Positions 48,793-57,983 of a stretch of DNA of 64,000 nt are shown here, piece by piece. Made by a program: the position numbers and the translations under genes. Source of the DNA: Pseudomonadota bacterium (GTDB lineage: Bacteria; Desulfobacterota; Desulfovibrionia; Desulfovibrionales; Desulfovibrionaceae); contig JAEZMB010000139.1 of the NCBI GenBank assembly GCA_023435825.1, forward strand, positions 13,319-77,318, in the 5' to 3' direction. The notes under the pieces are model-generated. The model did no database searches. It worked only from the letters and a program-made list of their open reading frames with translations, and was not told the origin of the DNA. Position 1 is the first letter of the stretch, and each line of letters begins with the position of its first letter.

Positions 48793-49148
48793 TGGACCCA
48801 GATCCGCGCACCGACCGGCGGCAGCCTCGCGGCCATCATGGTCCGCGAGGCTGCCGTCGCGTCGTGGCGGCGGGCGGCGCGTCCCTTGAAAAACGCGCGG
48901 GAACTTTCGAAAAATGTTTATTTTTCGTGAGGTTGTTCCTCAAACACCGCTGACGCTTTTTTGAGGATGCGACGTACGCCATCTGTGGCCAACGCCCGGC
49001 GCGCCTGCCCCAAGGCGCGGAGGGCACGCCGCCCCGTCCGGCGTGCCCGCAAATCCCCCCCTTTTTTCCACGGCGCAACGATGGTATAGCCCTGGGCGAC
49101 CACCCGCCCGGCGGCGGCCCACCCGGCCCGCCGGCGCAACGAGGCGCT
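48793..49148. other. Intergenic region with a strong hairpin, no gene supported
   Basis: A 13-bp perfect hairpin (GGCAGCCTCGCGG and complement) lies at about 48820-48855 without a U-run. A further A/T hairpin CGAAAAAT/ATTTTTCG sits at 48908-48927. The minus-strand frames here show no domain. Confidence 0.5.
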
Positions 49149-49568
49149 ATGATCGACAAGACAAAACTGGATCGCCTGCGGCAACTCATCGGCGACTTTG
49201 CCGTCAACAAAGGAAAAGTGCTCCTGCTCGTTTCCTTTCTGCTCTTTATCGTCGCCGCCTACTACGTCATGGACTTCATCACCGAAGACAGTCTGGCGGT
49301 GAAGTACAAGAAGACCACGGCCCTGGTCGAGGAAGTGCAGGAAACCAAGAACGTCCTGACCATCGTCACCAGCCAGGGGTTCTTCGTCGTCGACCCCGGT
49401 CTGCGCTCCGATAAATTCAAAAACATCGCCGACTTCTTCCGCAAGGTCAAAGAAGACGGCTCGCCCGTGCGCATCGACTACAAGGACGTCGGCAACGACA
49501 AGGTCATCGAGAATGTTTTCTATCGGGCGGAATCGAATAAATTCGGCAAGATAGGCTCGCTCAAGTAG
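49149..49568 (+). CDS. Small single-pass membrane protein with periplasmic domain
   Basis: 139 residues: a basic N terminus, one helix (VLLLVSFLLFIVAAYYVMDF, about 25-44), then a beta-rich domain of about 95 residues (NVLTIVTSQGFFVVDPGL, PVRIDYKDVGNDKVIENVFY). It resembles no family I know. No ideal ribosome binding site; GCGCAACGAGGCGCT precedes the ATG, with GAGG about 7 bases away. Confidence 0.75.
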   Translation: MIDKTKLDRLRQLIGDFAVNKGKVLLLVSFLLFIVAAYYVMDFITEDSLAVKYKKTTALVEEVQETKNVLTIVTSQGFFVVDPGLRSDKFKNIADFFRKVKEDGSPVRIDYKDVGNDKVIENVFYRAESNKFGKIGSLK

Positions 49569-49712
49569 ACGCTGCCGCAGAAGAGGCGGGAAAGCCAGGC
49601 CGGCCGGGAGTCCGTCCTGGACAGCTTGGCGGTGTTTGGCGGAGTCGCCGCAGGAGGATGGGGTGCGACGCCGCCCTTATCGCTTCTCACACAAGACAAG
49701 CAGCCAACAATA

Positions 49713-49744
49713 AAGCGGCGGTCGGCCAACGCCGCCCGCCGCTT
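49713..49744 (-). terminator. Hairpin after the 37-residue membrane protein gene
   Basis: AAGCGGCGG / CCGCCGCTT with TTTATTG following on the minus strand. Confidence 0.6.
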
Positions 49745-49769
49745 CAAAAAAGCCTGGCCAATGGCCGCT

Positions 49770-49883
49770 CTACCAGTCCTGATCCTTGGGCTTGTTGGCC
49801 TGCTGGGACTTGATCAGCAGCAGGGAAATGAAGATGGTCACAAACCCGAACAGCACGATAAGCCCGGCGAAATCAAATTTCAC
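49770..49883 (-). CDS. 37-residue single-helix membrane protein
   Basis: A short gene found by reading the minus strand. GTG 49883 preceded by GGGGG, then VKFDFAGLIVLFGFVTIFIS as a clear membrane helix, a few residues LLLIKSQQANKPKDQDW and a TAG stop. The charged Lys/Gln/Asp tail looks like a real microprotein, and a terminator-like hairpin follows. Divergent from the next plus-strand gene (46-base gap). Function unknown. Confidence 0.65.
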   Translation of the reverse strand: MKFDFAGLIVLFGFVTIFISLLLIKSQQANKPKDQDW

Positions 49884-49929
49884 GGCGAACCCCCAGAAAT
49901 GTTTTTGTGAAAAAATTCCTTACGCCCAA

Positions 49930-50280
49930 ATGACCAGCCTGTCCAGACATGCCCGCCTTTTGGGCGGCTGCCTCGCCCTGACGCTCGTCTGCCTGGCCTG
50001 CCTGGCCGGTCCGGCCCGGGCCGCCGTCATCGAGGTTGGCGTGGATGCCTATAAGGTCAACGGCGGCGCGCCCGAAACCGCCGCCTGGGACGTGGCCGAA
50101 CGGCTGGCCGTGGCCAAGGATGTAGCCATCGTGGTCATGAACCCCAAGGCCAACAAGGGGACCGTCCAGGTCCTCATGCAAAACCTCGAAACGCTCAAGA
50201 TTCCCACGCTTTTCACCAAAAAAGCCGATTACGACGTCCTGCTCAAGCGCGGCTTCATCAAGCCCAACCCCGCGCCTTGA
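49930..50280 (+). CDS. Exported small protein, possibly ExbD/TolR-like periplasmic domain
   Basis: 116 residues. A signal peptide (LLGGCLALTLVCLACLAGPARA) is followed by an 80-residue domain that starts VIEVGVDAYKVNG and ends TLKIPTLFTKKADYDVLLKRG. The order beta - alpha - VAIVVMNPKANKGTVQVLMQN - beta - alpha reminds me of the periplasmic domain of ExbD/TolR, but the usual membrane anchor is replaced by a cleavable signal. ATG 49930 lacks a good ribosome binding site. The assignment is weak. Confidence 0.6.
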   Translation: MTSLSRHARLLGGCLALTLVCLACLAGPARAAVIEVGVDAYKVNGGAPETAAWDVAERLAVAKDVAIVVMNPKANKGTVQVLMQNLETLKIPTLFTKKADYDVLLKRGFIKPNPAP

Positions 50281-50321
50281 CAGGCGGCCGCCCCACGGCT
50301 ACCTCCCCGGAAATCGACCTG

Positions 50322-50486
50322 GGCGCCCTCACGGGCTTAATAGGGAATCCCGTTAAAATCGGGAGCGGTCCCGCCGCCGTCAGTTCCACGCAAAGGTCGG
50401 CCCCCACGCGCGCCACTGGGAAGCTCTTCCCGGGAAGGCCGGGGCCGATGGAACAAGCCGGAAGACCTGCCCGGGTTCTGGCACAT
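50322..50486 (+). promoter_or_regulatory. Cobalamin (B12) riboswitch
   Basis: The leader of the cbiK operon holds the conserved order of a B12 aptamer: AATAGGGAATCCCGT, then GAGCGGTCCCGCCGC, GCCACTGGGAAG with GGGAAGGCCGGGGC, and the B12 box as AGCCGGAAGACCTGCC. Binding of adenosylcobalamin normally represses the downstream genes, here cbiK, the ABC importer and cobI. Confidence 0.93.
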
Positions 50487-50593
50487 CCCGCCGGCAACGA
50501 GGGCTTTTGCCGGCCGGGACGCGGCTTCGGGCGCTTTTTCGTCTCCCGTCCGCTTTCCTCAAGAGCCCTCCATTTCCGTGGAGGTTACCTGTC

Positions 50594-51520
50594 ATGATGC
50601 GTTGTCTGCATCCGTCTCGCCGTCCGTCTGGCCAGCCGTCCGGCTTGGCGCGCCTCGCCCTGTCCCTGTTGCTGGTTCTGGCCCTGGCCGCCCCGGCCGC
50701 CGCCGGCCACGACGCCAGGAAGGAACCCCAAAAAGCCATCGTCGTCGCCGCCTTTGGCACCACCGTGCCCGAAGCCGCTCCGGCCATCGAAAACATGGTG
50801 GCCCGGGTCAAGGCCGCCTATCCCGGCGTGCCCGTGACCCTGTGCTACACCGCCGCCATGATCCGGGCCAAGCTGGCCAAGGACGGCCGACATGTGCCCT
50901 CCCCGGCCGAGGCCCTGGCCGCCCTGCCCGATCAGGGCGTCACCGACGTGGCGCTTTTCTCCCTGCAAACCATCCCGGGCAGCGAATATCATGACCTCGT
51001 GCGCACGGCGGCCGCCTTCTCGCACATGCCCAAGGGCCTGTCCCGGGTCGAGGTGACCGCGCCGCTGCTTTTTGCCCAGCAGGACTTCGCCAAGGCCGCC
51101 GCCGCGCTGCTTGGGGCCGCGCCCAAGGACCGCAAGCCCGGCGAGGCCGTCATCTTCGTCGGCCACGGCACGGAACATCCCGCCAACATGGCCTATCCGG
51201 CCCTGCAGTACAGCCTGTGGCGGCTGGACAAGAACGCCTTTGTCGCCACCGTGGAAGGCACGCCCGCCTTTGACGACGTCGTGGCAGAACTTAAGGCCAA
51301 GGGCGTCAAGAAGGCCTGGCTCATTCCCCTTTTCGCCGTGGCCGGCGACCATGCCCGAAACGACATGGCCGGCAAGGAGAAGGATTCCCTGGCTTCCATG
51401 CTGGCCGCCGCCGGCGTGGAGACCAAGGCCGTGCTGTCCGGCGCGGCCGAGAATGCCGGCGTGGCCGACATCTGGATCGAACACCTCAAGACAACCTTCG
51501 ACGCCCTGCCCGGGAAATAA
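50594..51520 (+). CDS. cbiK: Periplasmic sirohydrochlorin cobaltochelatase
   Basis: 308 residues. A signal peptide (LALSLLLVLALAAPAAAG) marks it as the exported form known in Desulfovibrio (CbiKP). Catalytic pieces: IVVAAFGTTVPEA near residue 48, SLQTIPGSEYHDLV near 125 and the metal-inserting His region VGHGTEHPANMAYPALQY near 190. It places Co2+ (or Fe2+) in sirohydrochlorin, the anaerobic B12 route. GGAGG lies 9 bases before ATG 50594; a second ATG follows at once. It is the first gene after the riboswitch, overlapping the permease gene (TAATG). Confidence 0.93.
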   Translation: MMRCLHPSRRPSGQPSGLARLALSLLLVLALAAPAAAGHDARKEPQKAIVVAAFGTTVPEAAPAIENMVARVKAAYPGVPVTLCYTAAMIRAKLAKDGRHVPSPAEALAALPDQGVTDVALFSLQTIPGSEYHDLVRTAAAFSHMPKGLSRVEVTAPLLFAQQDFAKAAAALLGAAPKDRKPGEAVIFVGHGTEHPANMAYPALQYSLWRLDKNAFVATVEGTPAFDDVVAELKAKGVKKAWLIPLFAVAGDHARNDMAGKEKDSLASMLAAAGVETKAVLSGAAENAGVADIWIEHLKTTFDALPGK

Positions 51521-52566
51521 TGCCGCCGCACGCCCTCCCCCAGGGCGGGTTCCTGAAACGGACCCTGCCCCTTGTCCTGGCCGGACTGGCAGCCGTCAGC
51601 GCCGCCTGTCTGGCCGGGGCCTATCCGGCCGCCCCGGGGGATGTGCTGGCCGTGCTGGCCCGGGCGGCCGGCTTTAGCGTCCCGGCTCCGGCCGATCCGG
51701 CCCTGCCGACGGTGGTCATGGAACTGCGCCTGACCCGCGCGCTTTTGGCTTATGGCGTGGGCGCGGCCCTGGCCGTGGCCGGCGCGGCCTTCCAGGGCGT
51801 GCTGCGAAATCCCCTGGCCGATCCCTTTACCCTTGGCGTCTCGGGCGGCGCGGCCTTTGGCGCGGCCCTGTCCCTGACGCTGGGCCTTGGCGCGGCCCTG
51901 GGCTCAAGGCTCGTCACTCCGGCCTGCGCCCTGGCCGGCGGCGGCGCGACCCTGGTCGCCGTCCTGGCCCTGTCCCGGCTGGCCGGCGGGCTTCGGCGCG
52001 AGACGGTGGTCCTGTCCGGTATCGTGGCGGCCACGTTCCTTTCCGCCCTGCTCTCGCTGGTCAAGGCGCTCAACGAGGAATCCGTGGCCGGCATTGTTTT
52101 TTGGATCATGGGCGGCTTTCAGGGCAAGGGTCGGGCAGAACTGGCGCTTTTCGCCCCGTGTCTTGTGCTGGGGCTGGCCGGCGTGGGGCTTTTCGTGCGC
52201 GAACTGGACATCCTGCTTTTGGGGCAGCGCCAAGCCCGGCAGCTTGGCGTGGCCGCCGGCCGGTCGCGGCTGGCGCTTCTTGGCGCGGCCAGCCTTTTAA
52301 CCGCCGGAGCCGTGGCCGTCTCCGGAGTCATCGGCTTTGTGGGGCTCATCGCCCCCCATGCCTGCCGGCGGCTCTACGGCGGCGAGCATGGGTCGCTTGT
52401 GCCCCAAGCCGCCCTGGCCGGCGGAGCGCTGTTGTGCGGAGCCGACGTGTTGGCCCGGGTGATCCTGCCCGGCGGCGCGGAGTTGCCCGTCGGCGTGGTG
52501 ACCGCTCTGCTTGGCGGGCCGTTTTTCTGCTTCCTGCTCCTGACCGGACGCGGGGGGCGGGCGTGA
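51520..52566 (+). CDS. FecCD-family ABC transporter permease (BtuC-like)
   Basis: 348 residues with about nine or ten membrane helices and the family markers RLTRALLAYGVGAALAVAGA, QGVLRNPLADPFTLGVSGG, GFVGLIAPHACRRLYGGEHG and, near the end, PGGAELPVGVVTALLGGPFF. It forms the membrane channel of a cobalamin/iron-siderophore importer. The riboswitch and cbiK/cobI partners favour a corrinoid or precursor/metal ligand. It overlaps both neighbours. Confidence 0.93.
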   Translation: MPPHALPQGGFLKRTLPLVLAGLAAVSAACLAGAYPAAPGDVLAVLARAAGFSVPAPADPALPTVVMELRLTRALLAYGVGAALAVAGAAFQGVLRNPLADPFTLGVSGGAAFGAALSLTLGLGAALGSRLVTPACALAGGGATLVAVLALSRLAGGLRRETVVLSGIVAATFLSALLSLVKALNEESVAGIVFWIMGGFQGKGRAELALFAPCLVLGLAGVGLFVRELDILLLGQRQARQLGVAAGRSRLALLGAASLLTAGAVAVSGVIGFVGLIAPHACRRLYGGEHGSLVPQAALAGGALLCGADVLARVILPGGAELPVGVVTALLGGPFFCFLLLTGRGGRA

Positions 52567-53375
52567 TCCGCTGCCGCGACCTGACCAGCGGCTACCGGGG
52601 CCGGGCCGTCCTTGGCGGGCTGAGCCTTACCGTGGCCGCCGGCGAGATGGTCGGCATCCTTGGCCCCAACGGCGCGGGCAAGACCACGCTGCTCATGGCG
52701 CTTTCGGGCGTGCTGTCGCCCGGCGCGGGCACGGTGGCCCTGGCCGGGCGCGATCTGGCCGAACTCACCGACCGGCAGCGGGCCAGGCTCGTGGCCGCCG
52801 TGCCCCAGCGCGGCGAAAACGCCGGGGAGCTGGCCGTGCGCTCGGTGGTGCTCATGGGACGTTATCCCTATCTGGGATTTCTTGGCGGCTACGGTCCGGA
52901 GGATCACCGGGCGGCCGAGGCGGCCATGGAGGCCGTGGGCCTGGGCGAACTGGCCGGCCGACGGCTCCACGAACTGTCCGGCGGCGAGTTCCAGCGGGTG
53001 CTGGCCGCCCGGGCCCTGGCCCAGGAAAGCGGCATCTTGCTTTTGGACGAAGCCTCGGCCAGCCTGGACATCGCCCGCAAGATGGACCTCTACCGGCTGC
53101 TCGCCGCCCGAAACGCGGCCGGCGTCACCATCCTGGCCGCCCTGCACGACATCAATCTGGCCGCGCTTTTTTGCCGGCGGCTGGTGTTTCTGAAAAACGG
53201 CCGCATCGAGGCCGACGGCCCCACGGCCGAGGTTTTTACGCAACAAACCCTTTCGAGGATTTATGAGACCGACATCATCGTTATCGCCCATCCCCAGACC
53301 GGCGCGCCCCAGGCGTTGGCTGCCGGCGGCGGTCTGTCTGCTGGCCGGCCTGCTTACGGCCGCACCGGCCCGTAG
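52563..53375 (+). CDS. ABC transporter ATP-binding protein (BtuD/FecE-like)
   Basis: 270 residues: Walker A GPNGAGKTTLL, Q-loop VPQRGEN, signature LSGGEFQRVLAARALAQ, Walker B ILLLDEASASLD and H-loop AALHDINLA. GTG 52563 overlaps the permease stop (GTGA). Energises the importer. The last about 110 bases overlap the start of the binding protein gene in another frame, more than usual. Confidence 0.94.
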   Translation: MIRCRDLTSGYRGRAVLGGLSLTVAAGEMVGILGPNGAGKTTLLMALSGVLSPGAGTVALAGRDLAELTDRQRARLVAAVPQRGENAGELAVRSVVLMGRYPYLGFLGGYGPEDHRAAEAAMEAVGLGELAGRRLHELSGGEFQRVLAARALAQESGILLLDEASASLDIARKMDLYRLLAARNAAGVTILAALHDINLAALFCRRLVFLKNGRIEADGPTAEVFTQQTLSRIYETDIIVIAHPQTGAPQALAAGGGLSAGRPAYGRTGP

Positions 53376-54189
53376 CCAAGGCCCGGCCATCGTCGACGAC
53401 CTGGGCAACGCCGTCGCCCTGCCCGCCCCGGCCCGTCGGGTCGTGCCGCTTTACGGCGCGTTCATGGACATCCTGGCCGGCATGGATCTCGCCGACCGGA
53501 TCGTGGCCCGCACCGAAGCCGACCCGGCCCCGGCCGGCGAGCCGGACCTGCCGGTCATCGGCACCCACATGCGCCCCAACATCGAGCGCGTCCTGGCCGT
53601 GCGCCCGGACCTCGTGCTGCAAATGGACGGCCGGGGCGAGGCCCGGGAATCGGCCGCCAGGCTCGCCGCCCTGGGCATTCCCACGGCGGTCTTCGCCGTG
53701 TCGGATTTCCCCACGCTGTTTTCCGCCATCGACCGCATAGGCGTGCTGTGCGGCGACGAAAACGCGGCCTGCAAACGGCGCGAAGCCCTGACCAGCCGCC
53801 TGCTCGCCGTCAAACGGCCGGACGGCCCGCCGCCCCGGGTCTTTTTCGAAGTACGCTCGGGCAGCCTGCTGGCCGCCGGAGAGGCCTCCATGACGGCGGC
53901 CGTCATTGCCGCCGCCGGCGGGAAAAACGCCGTGGCGGCCAAGGAGAAAATCGTGCGCTTATCCGACGAGGAACTGCTGCGCCTAGCCCCGGACGTCTGC
54001 CTCACCCAGCGCGGCCCCATGAACCCCGAAGCCCGGTCCATGGCCGAGCGCCCCGAGTACGCCACGCTGCCCTGCGTGCGAAACGGCCGGGCCTTCGTGG
54101 TGGACGAGGCGACCTTCTCCCGGCCCGGGCCGGGAAGCGTGACGGCCGTGGAAGAACTGGCCAAACTGCTGTCCGGGAGAGCGTCATGA
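53263..54189 (+). CDS. ABC transporter substrate-binding protein (BtuF/FecB-like)
   Basis: 308 residues. A signal peptide (WLPAAVCLLAGLLTAAPARS) and two-lobed periplasmic-binding signature: IVDDLGNAVALPAPARRVV, DRIVARTEADPAPAGEPDLPVIG-type loop, NIERVLAVRPDLVL and GSVTAVEELAKLL. It delivers the ligand to the FecCD permease. ATG 53263 lies 113 bases inside the ATPase gene; GAGG is about 5 bases upstream, supporting it. Confidence 0.9.
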   Translation: MRPTSSLSPIPRPARPRRWLPAAVCLLAGLLTAAPARSQGPAIVDDLGNAVALPAPARRVVPLYGAFMDILAGMDLADRIVARTEADPAPAGEPDLPVIGTHMRPNIERVLAVRPDLVLQMDGRGEARESAARLAALGIPTAVFAVSDFPTLFSAIDRIGVLCGDENAACKRREALTSRLLAVKRPDGPPPRVFFEVRSGSLLAAGEASMTAAVIAAAGGKNAVAAKEKIVRLSDEELLRLAPDVCLTQRGPMNPEARSMAERPEYATLPCVRNGRAFVVDEATFSRPGPGSVTAVEELAKLLSGRAS

Positions 54190-54899
54190 CCCGCCCCGGA
54201 ACGCTTTTCGGCATCGGCGTCGGCCCCGGCGACCCGGAACTGGTGACGCTTAAGGCCGTGCGCGTCCTTGGCGCGGTGGACGCGGTCTTTGCCGCCTCGT
54301 CGAGCAAAAACGACTATTCCATCGCCGAGGCCATCGTCGCCCCCCACCTGCCGGCCAGCCGGGGGCTCACCCGCCTGCCCTTTCCCATGACCCGCGACCA
54401 GGCCGCCCTGGACGCGGCCTGGGCGAAAAACGCCGCGGCCATGGCCGAAGTGTTGACCGCCGGGCACGACGCGGCCTTCATCACCCTGGGCGATCCGCTC
54501 CTGTACAGCACCTTTGGCTACGTGCTCCCGCGCCTGCGCGCCCTGGTCCCGGGCCTTGCCGTGGAGATCGTGCCCGGCATCACCTCGTTTCAGGCGGCGG
54601 CGGCCCGCACCGGGCAAGTGCTGGCCGAGGCCGGCGAAAACCTGCTCGTGGCTTCGGGCATCGACGACGACGGCCGGCTGGCCGCCGCCCTGGAAACGGC
54701 CGACAACGCTGTCATCTTAAAGGCCTACAAAAGCTTCCCCCGGCTTCGCGCCCTGCTCTCCAGCCTGGGCCTGGCCCGGAGCACGACCTTCGTCACCCGC
54801 CTGGGCCATGACGGCGAGGCCGTGGTGCGCGATCTGGATAACGCCCCCGAGCGGCCCCACTACCTGTCGCTGTGCCTCATCAAGCGGGGGCGACGGTAG
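54186..54899 (+). CDS. cobI: Precorrin-2/cobalt-factor II C20-methyltransferase
   Basis: 237 residues of the SAM-dependent tetrapyrrole methylase family: GIGVGPGDPELVTLKAVRV at the start, FITLGDPLLYSTFGYVL near 100 and EIVPGITSFQAAAARTG near 130. It adds the C20 methyl to (cobalt-)precorrin-2, the product of the CbiK step. Overlaps the binding-protein stop by 4 bases. It ends the operon; TAG stop is followed by a short element related to the 105-bp repeats. Confidence 0.92.
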   Translation: MTRPGTLFGIGVGPGDPELVTLKAVRVLGAVDAVFAASSSKNDYSIAEAIVAPHLPASRGLTRLPFPMTRDQAALDAAWAKNAAAMAEVLTAGHDAAFITLGDPLLYSTFGYVLPRLRALVPGLAVEIVPGITSFQAAAARTGQVLAEAGENLLVASGIDDDGRLAAALETADNAVILKAYKSFPRLRALLSSLGLARSTTFVTRLGHDGEAVVRDLDNAPERPHYLSLCLIKRGRR

Positions 54900-54975
54900 T
54901 CTACTGCGCCTTAAAAGCAAATATATTATAGGGTTGAGAAGGGAATGCACTAGGCGTTCTTCCAGGTCGCGACAC
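54897..54975 (+). repeat. Shorter possible copy of the stop-codon-linked repeat (copy 4)
   Basis: Starts at the cobI TAG stop (TAGTCTACTGCGCC) and ends GGTCGCGACAC like copies 2 and 3, with an A/T-rich middle (TTAAAAGCAAATATATTAT). It is about 26 bases shorter than the others and its left end is degraded, so membership is less sure. Confidence 0.45.
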
Positions 54976-55008
54976 GAAAGCCCCGTCGCGCCAGTCCCCC
55001 CAATCCGT

Positions 55009-55056
55009 CAACGCCGGATGCCCTATTCCCAGGGGCGTCCGGCGTTGGCCGTTTCT
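55009..55056 (+). terminator. Intrinsic terminator of the cobalamin operon
   Basis: CAACGCCGGATGCCC pairs with GGGCGTCCGGCGTTG (one wobble), and GTTTCTC follows. It lies about 110 bases past cobI. Confidence 0.75.
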
Positions 55057-55280
55057 CATGGTCGAAAGCTGCTTCTTTTCATCACAACGCGCGCGTAACG
55101 AAATTCATCGACGCTGGATAGCCGCAAAATGGACAGAAATAAACTTTTCACCCTTGCTAATAGCAAACTTATCCTCTTGCAGGCCTCGCAACATCGAGGC
55201 ACAATAAATTACGAAAACGACTCTCAGCCTTTATTATGCACTATGAAAACATGAAGCATTTCTTACAAGATGAGGCAATA

Positions 55281-55943
55281 ATGCTGATCGCATCATGGCT
55301 CGACACGCTTTCAACCAGAAGCGATGCGGCCGTAAACGATGACCTCGACTGTTTTTGCGCCACCTCACGTCCTTTCCTCTCCGACGAACTGGCCAGGCAT
55401 CATGTGGCCCGATTAAGCGCCTATCTCGGCCGGCTGGGCGCGCCCCTTCGCCGGGCCGTCATCGGCTACACCCTCTACACCCGCCAGATCGACCGCATCC
55501 AGAACGCCGCCACCAAGGACTACTGCCGCGACGACTGCGCCCGGCCGCCCGTGGGCTGCTGCAACGCCCGCCACTGCGATGTGTTCACGCCCTCGGACTA
55601 CCTGCTCTACCGGCCAACCGGCCTGTCCCTGGAACTGGCGGGCGCGCTCTCTCGTCTGCAACGCGCCGAGGACGACAGCGCGCGACAGGCCGGCGCGCGC
55701 CATGCGGAGCGCTATTGCCCGTATCTGACGGAGACCGGCTGCACCTTGTATCTGGCCAAGTCGCCGCGATGCGTCCACTACCTGTGCGAAGCCCTGCGAG
55801 GGGATCTTGGCCAGCGCTACGGCCCGAACGGCGCGGCCTTTGCCGCGGCCATGGCCGAGACGGCCGGCCGGGCCGTGGGCTGCTGCGACGATTTCACCAA
55901 CCCGGCCGTGCTGGCGACGGCCCGGGAGATGCTGTCGCGGTAA
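55281..55943 (+). CDS. Cys-rich cytoplasmic protein, possible metal-binding
   Basis: 220 residues from ATG 55281, chosen because GAGG precedes it by 5 bases; ATG 55236 or 55251 in the same frame are possible but lack a binding site. Two Cys clusters occur: YCRDDCARPPVGCCNARHC (about 85-105) and YCPYLTETGCTLYLAKSPRC with HYLC (about 145-170), reminiscent of zinc/iron-chelating CxxxC-type proteins. No membrane helix. The 5' part is less GC-rich than the rest. Family not recognised. Confidence 0.75.
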   Translation: MLIASWLDTLSTRSDAAVNDDLDCFCATSRPFLSDELARHHVARLSAYLGRLGAPLRRAVIGYTLYTRQIDRIQNAATKDYCRDDCARPPVGCCNARHCDVFTPSDYLLYRPTGLSLELAGALSRLQRAEDDSARQAGARHAERYCPYLTETGCTLYLAKSPRCVHYLCEALRGDLGQRYGPNGAAFAAAMAETAGRAVGCCDDFTNPAVLATAREMLSR

Positions 55944-56015
55944 ACGGCACGCCAGCGGCGGCCCTGATGATATCGGGTGAGTGTTTCCGCCGAATCCTGC
56001 CTGGCGGGGCCATGG

Positions 56016-56045
56016 TCCGGGGAACACGTGTTTGTGTTCCCCGGA
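56016..56045. terminator. Hairpin between convergent genes (possible terminator)
   Basis: TCCGGGGAACAC/GTGTTCCCCGGA is a perfect 12-bp stem. No U-run on either side, so termination is not certain. Confidence 0.45.
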
Positions 56046-56066
56046 GGCCGCCCACAGGTCGCGGCG

Positions 56067-57446
<1,380 letters not shown>

Positions 57447-57454
57447 GAAAATCC

Positions 57455-57919
57455 TTACGGGGTTTCGGGGTTGTCGGGCGTTGGGGCCGGCGCGGCGGCG
57501 CGTCCCTGGCGGTAGCGGGCCAGCCGCTCGCGCAGGGTTCCGGTGTGCAGTTCAAACAGATGGTTGTCGTGGTCGTAAAAATAGAGCGACCGCCCCTCGC
57601 CGGCCACCCGGGGGCGCGGCGGCCGAAAGGTCAGTCCCAGGGCCTGGACGCGGGCCAGACAGGCCTCGAAGTCCGCTGCATCAATGGCAAAGGCCACGTG
57701 GTTGTAGGTCGGCTCGGCCAGGGGCTCGCCTTCCATGACCGCCAGCCACAGCCCGTCGTCACCCTCCCCGCCGACCAGATAAAACCGCTCACGGGACAGG
57801 GAAAACGTGGCCTCGCCGCTGTCGTAGACCCGCCGCGCCCCCAGGACGCCGGTCAGCACGGCCTCCATGCGGTCGAGGTCGCGGCAGATAAACGTGATGT
57901 GGCTAAGGCCCGTAATCAT
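57455..57919 (-). CDS. fosX: FosX-like fosfomycin-resistance hydrolase (VOC family)
   Basis: 154 residues with the vicinal-oxygen-chelate fold. GLSHITFICRDLDRMEAVLT, then FSLSRERFYLVGG, TYNHVAFAI and GRSLYFYDHDNHLFELHTG closely follow the FosX pattern as I recall it (metal ligands His near 7, His near 75, Glu near 121). FosX hydrolyses the epoxide of fosfomycin using Mn2+. FosA/FosB glutathione/bacillithiol enzymes are the alternatives, but the sequence looks most like FosX. Same-strand spacing to sdaA is 8 bases. Confidence 0.85.
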   Translation of the reverse strand: MITGLSHITFICRDLDRMEAVLTGVLGARRVYDSGEATFSLSRERFYLVGGEGDDGLWLAVMEGEPLAEPTYNHVAFAIDAADFEACLARVQALGLTFRPPRPRVAGEGRSLYFYDHDNHLFELHTGTLRERLARYRQGRAAAPAPTPDNPETP

Positions 57920-57983
57920 GGGTCCGTTCTCCCAACGCCGCGGGCTGGGGAGACGGCCAGGCCGGTCCGCTTACCCATGGCCT

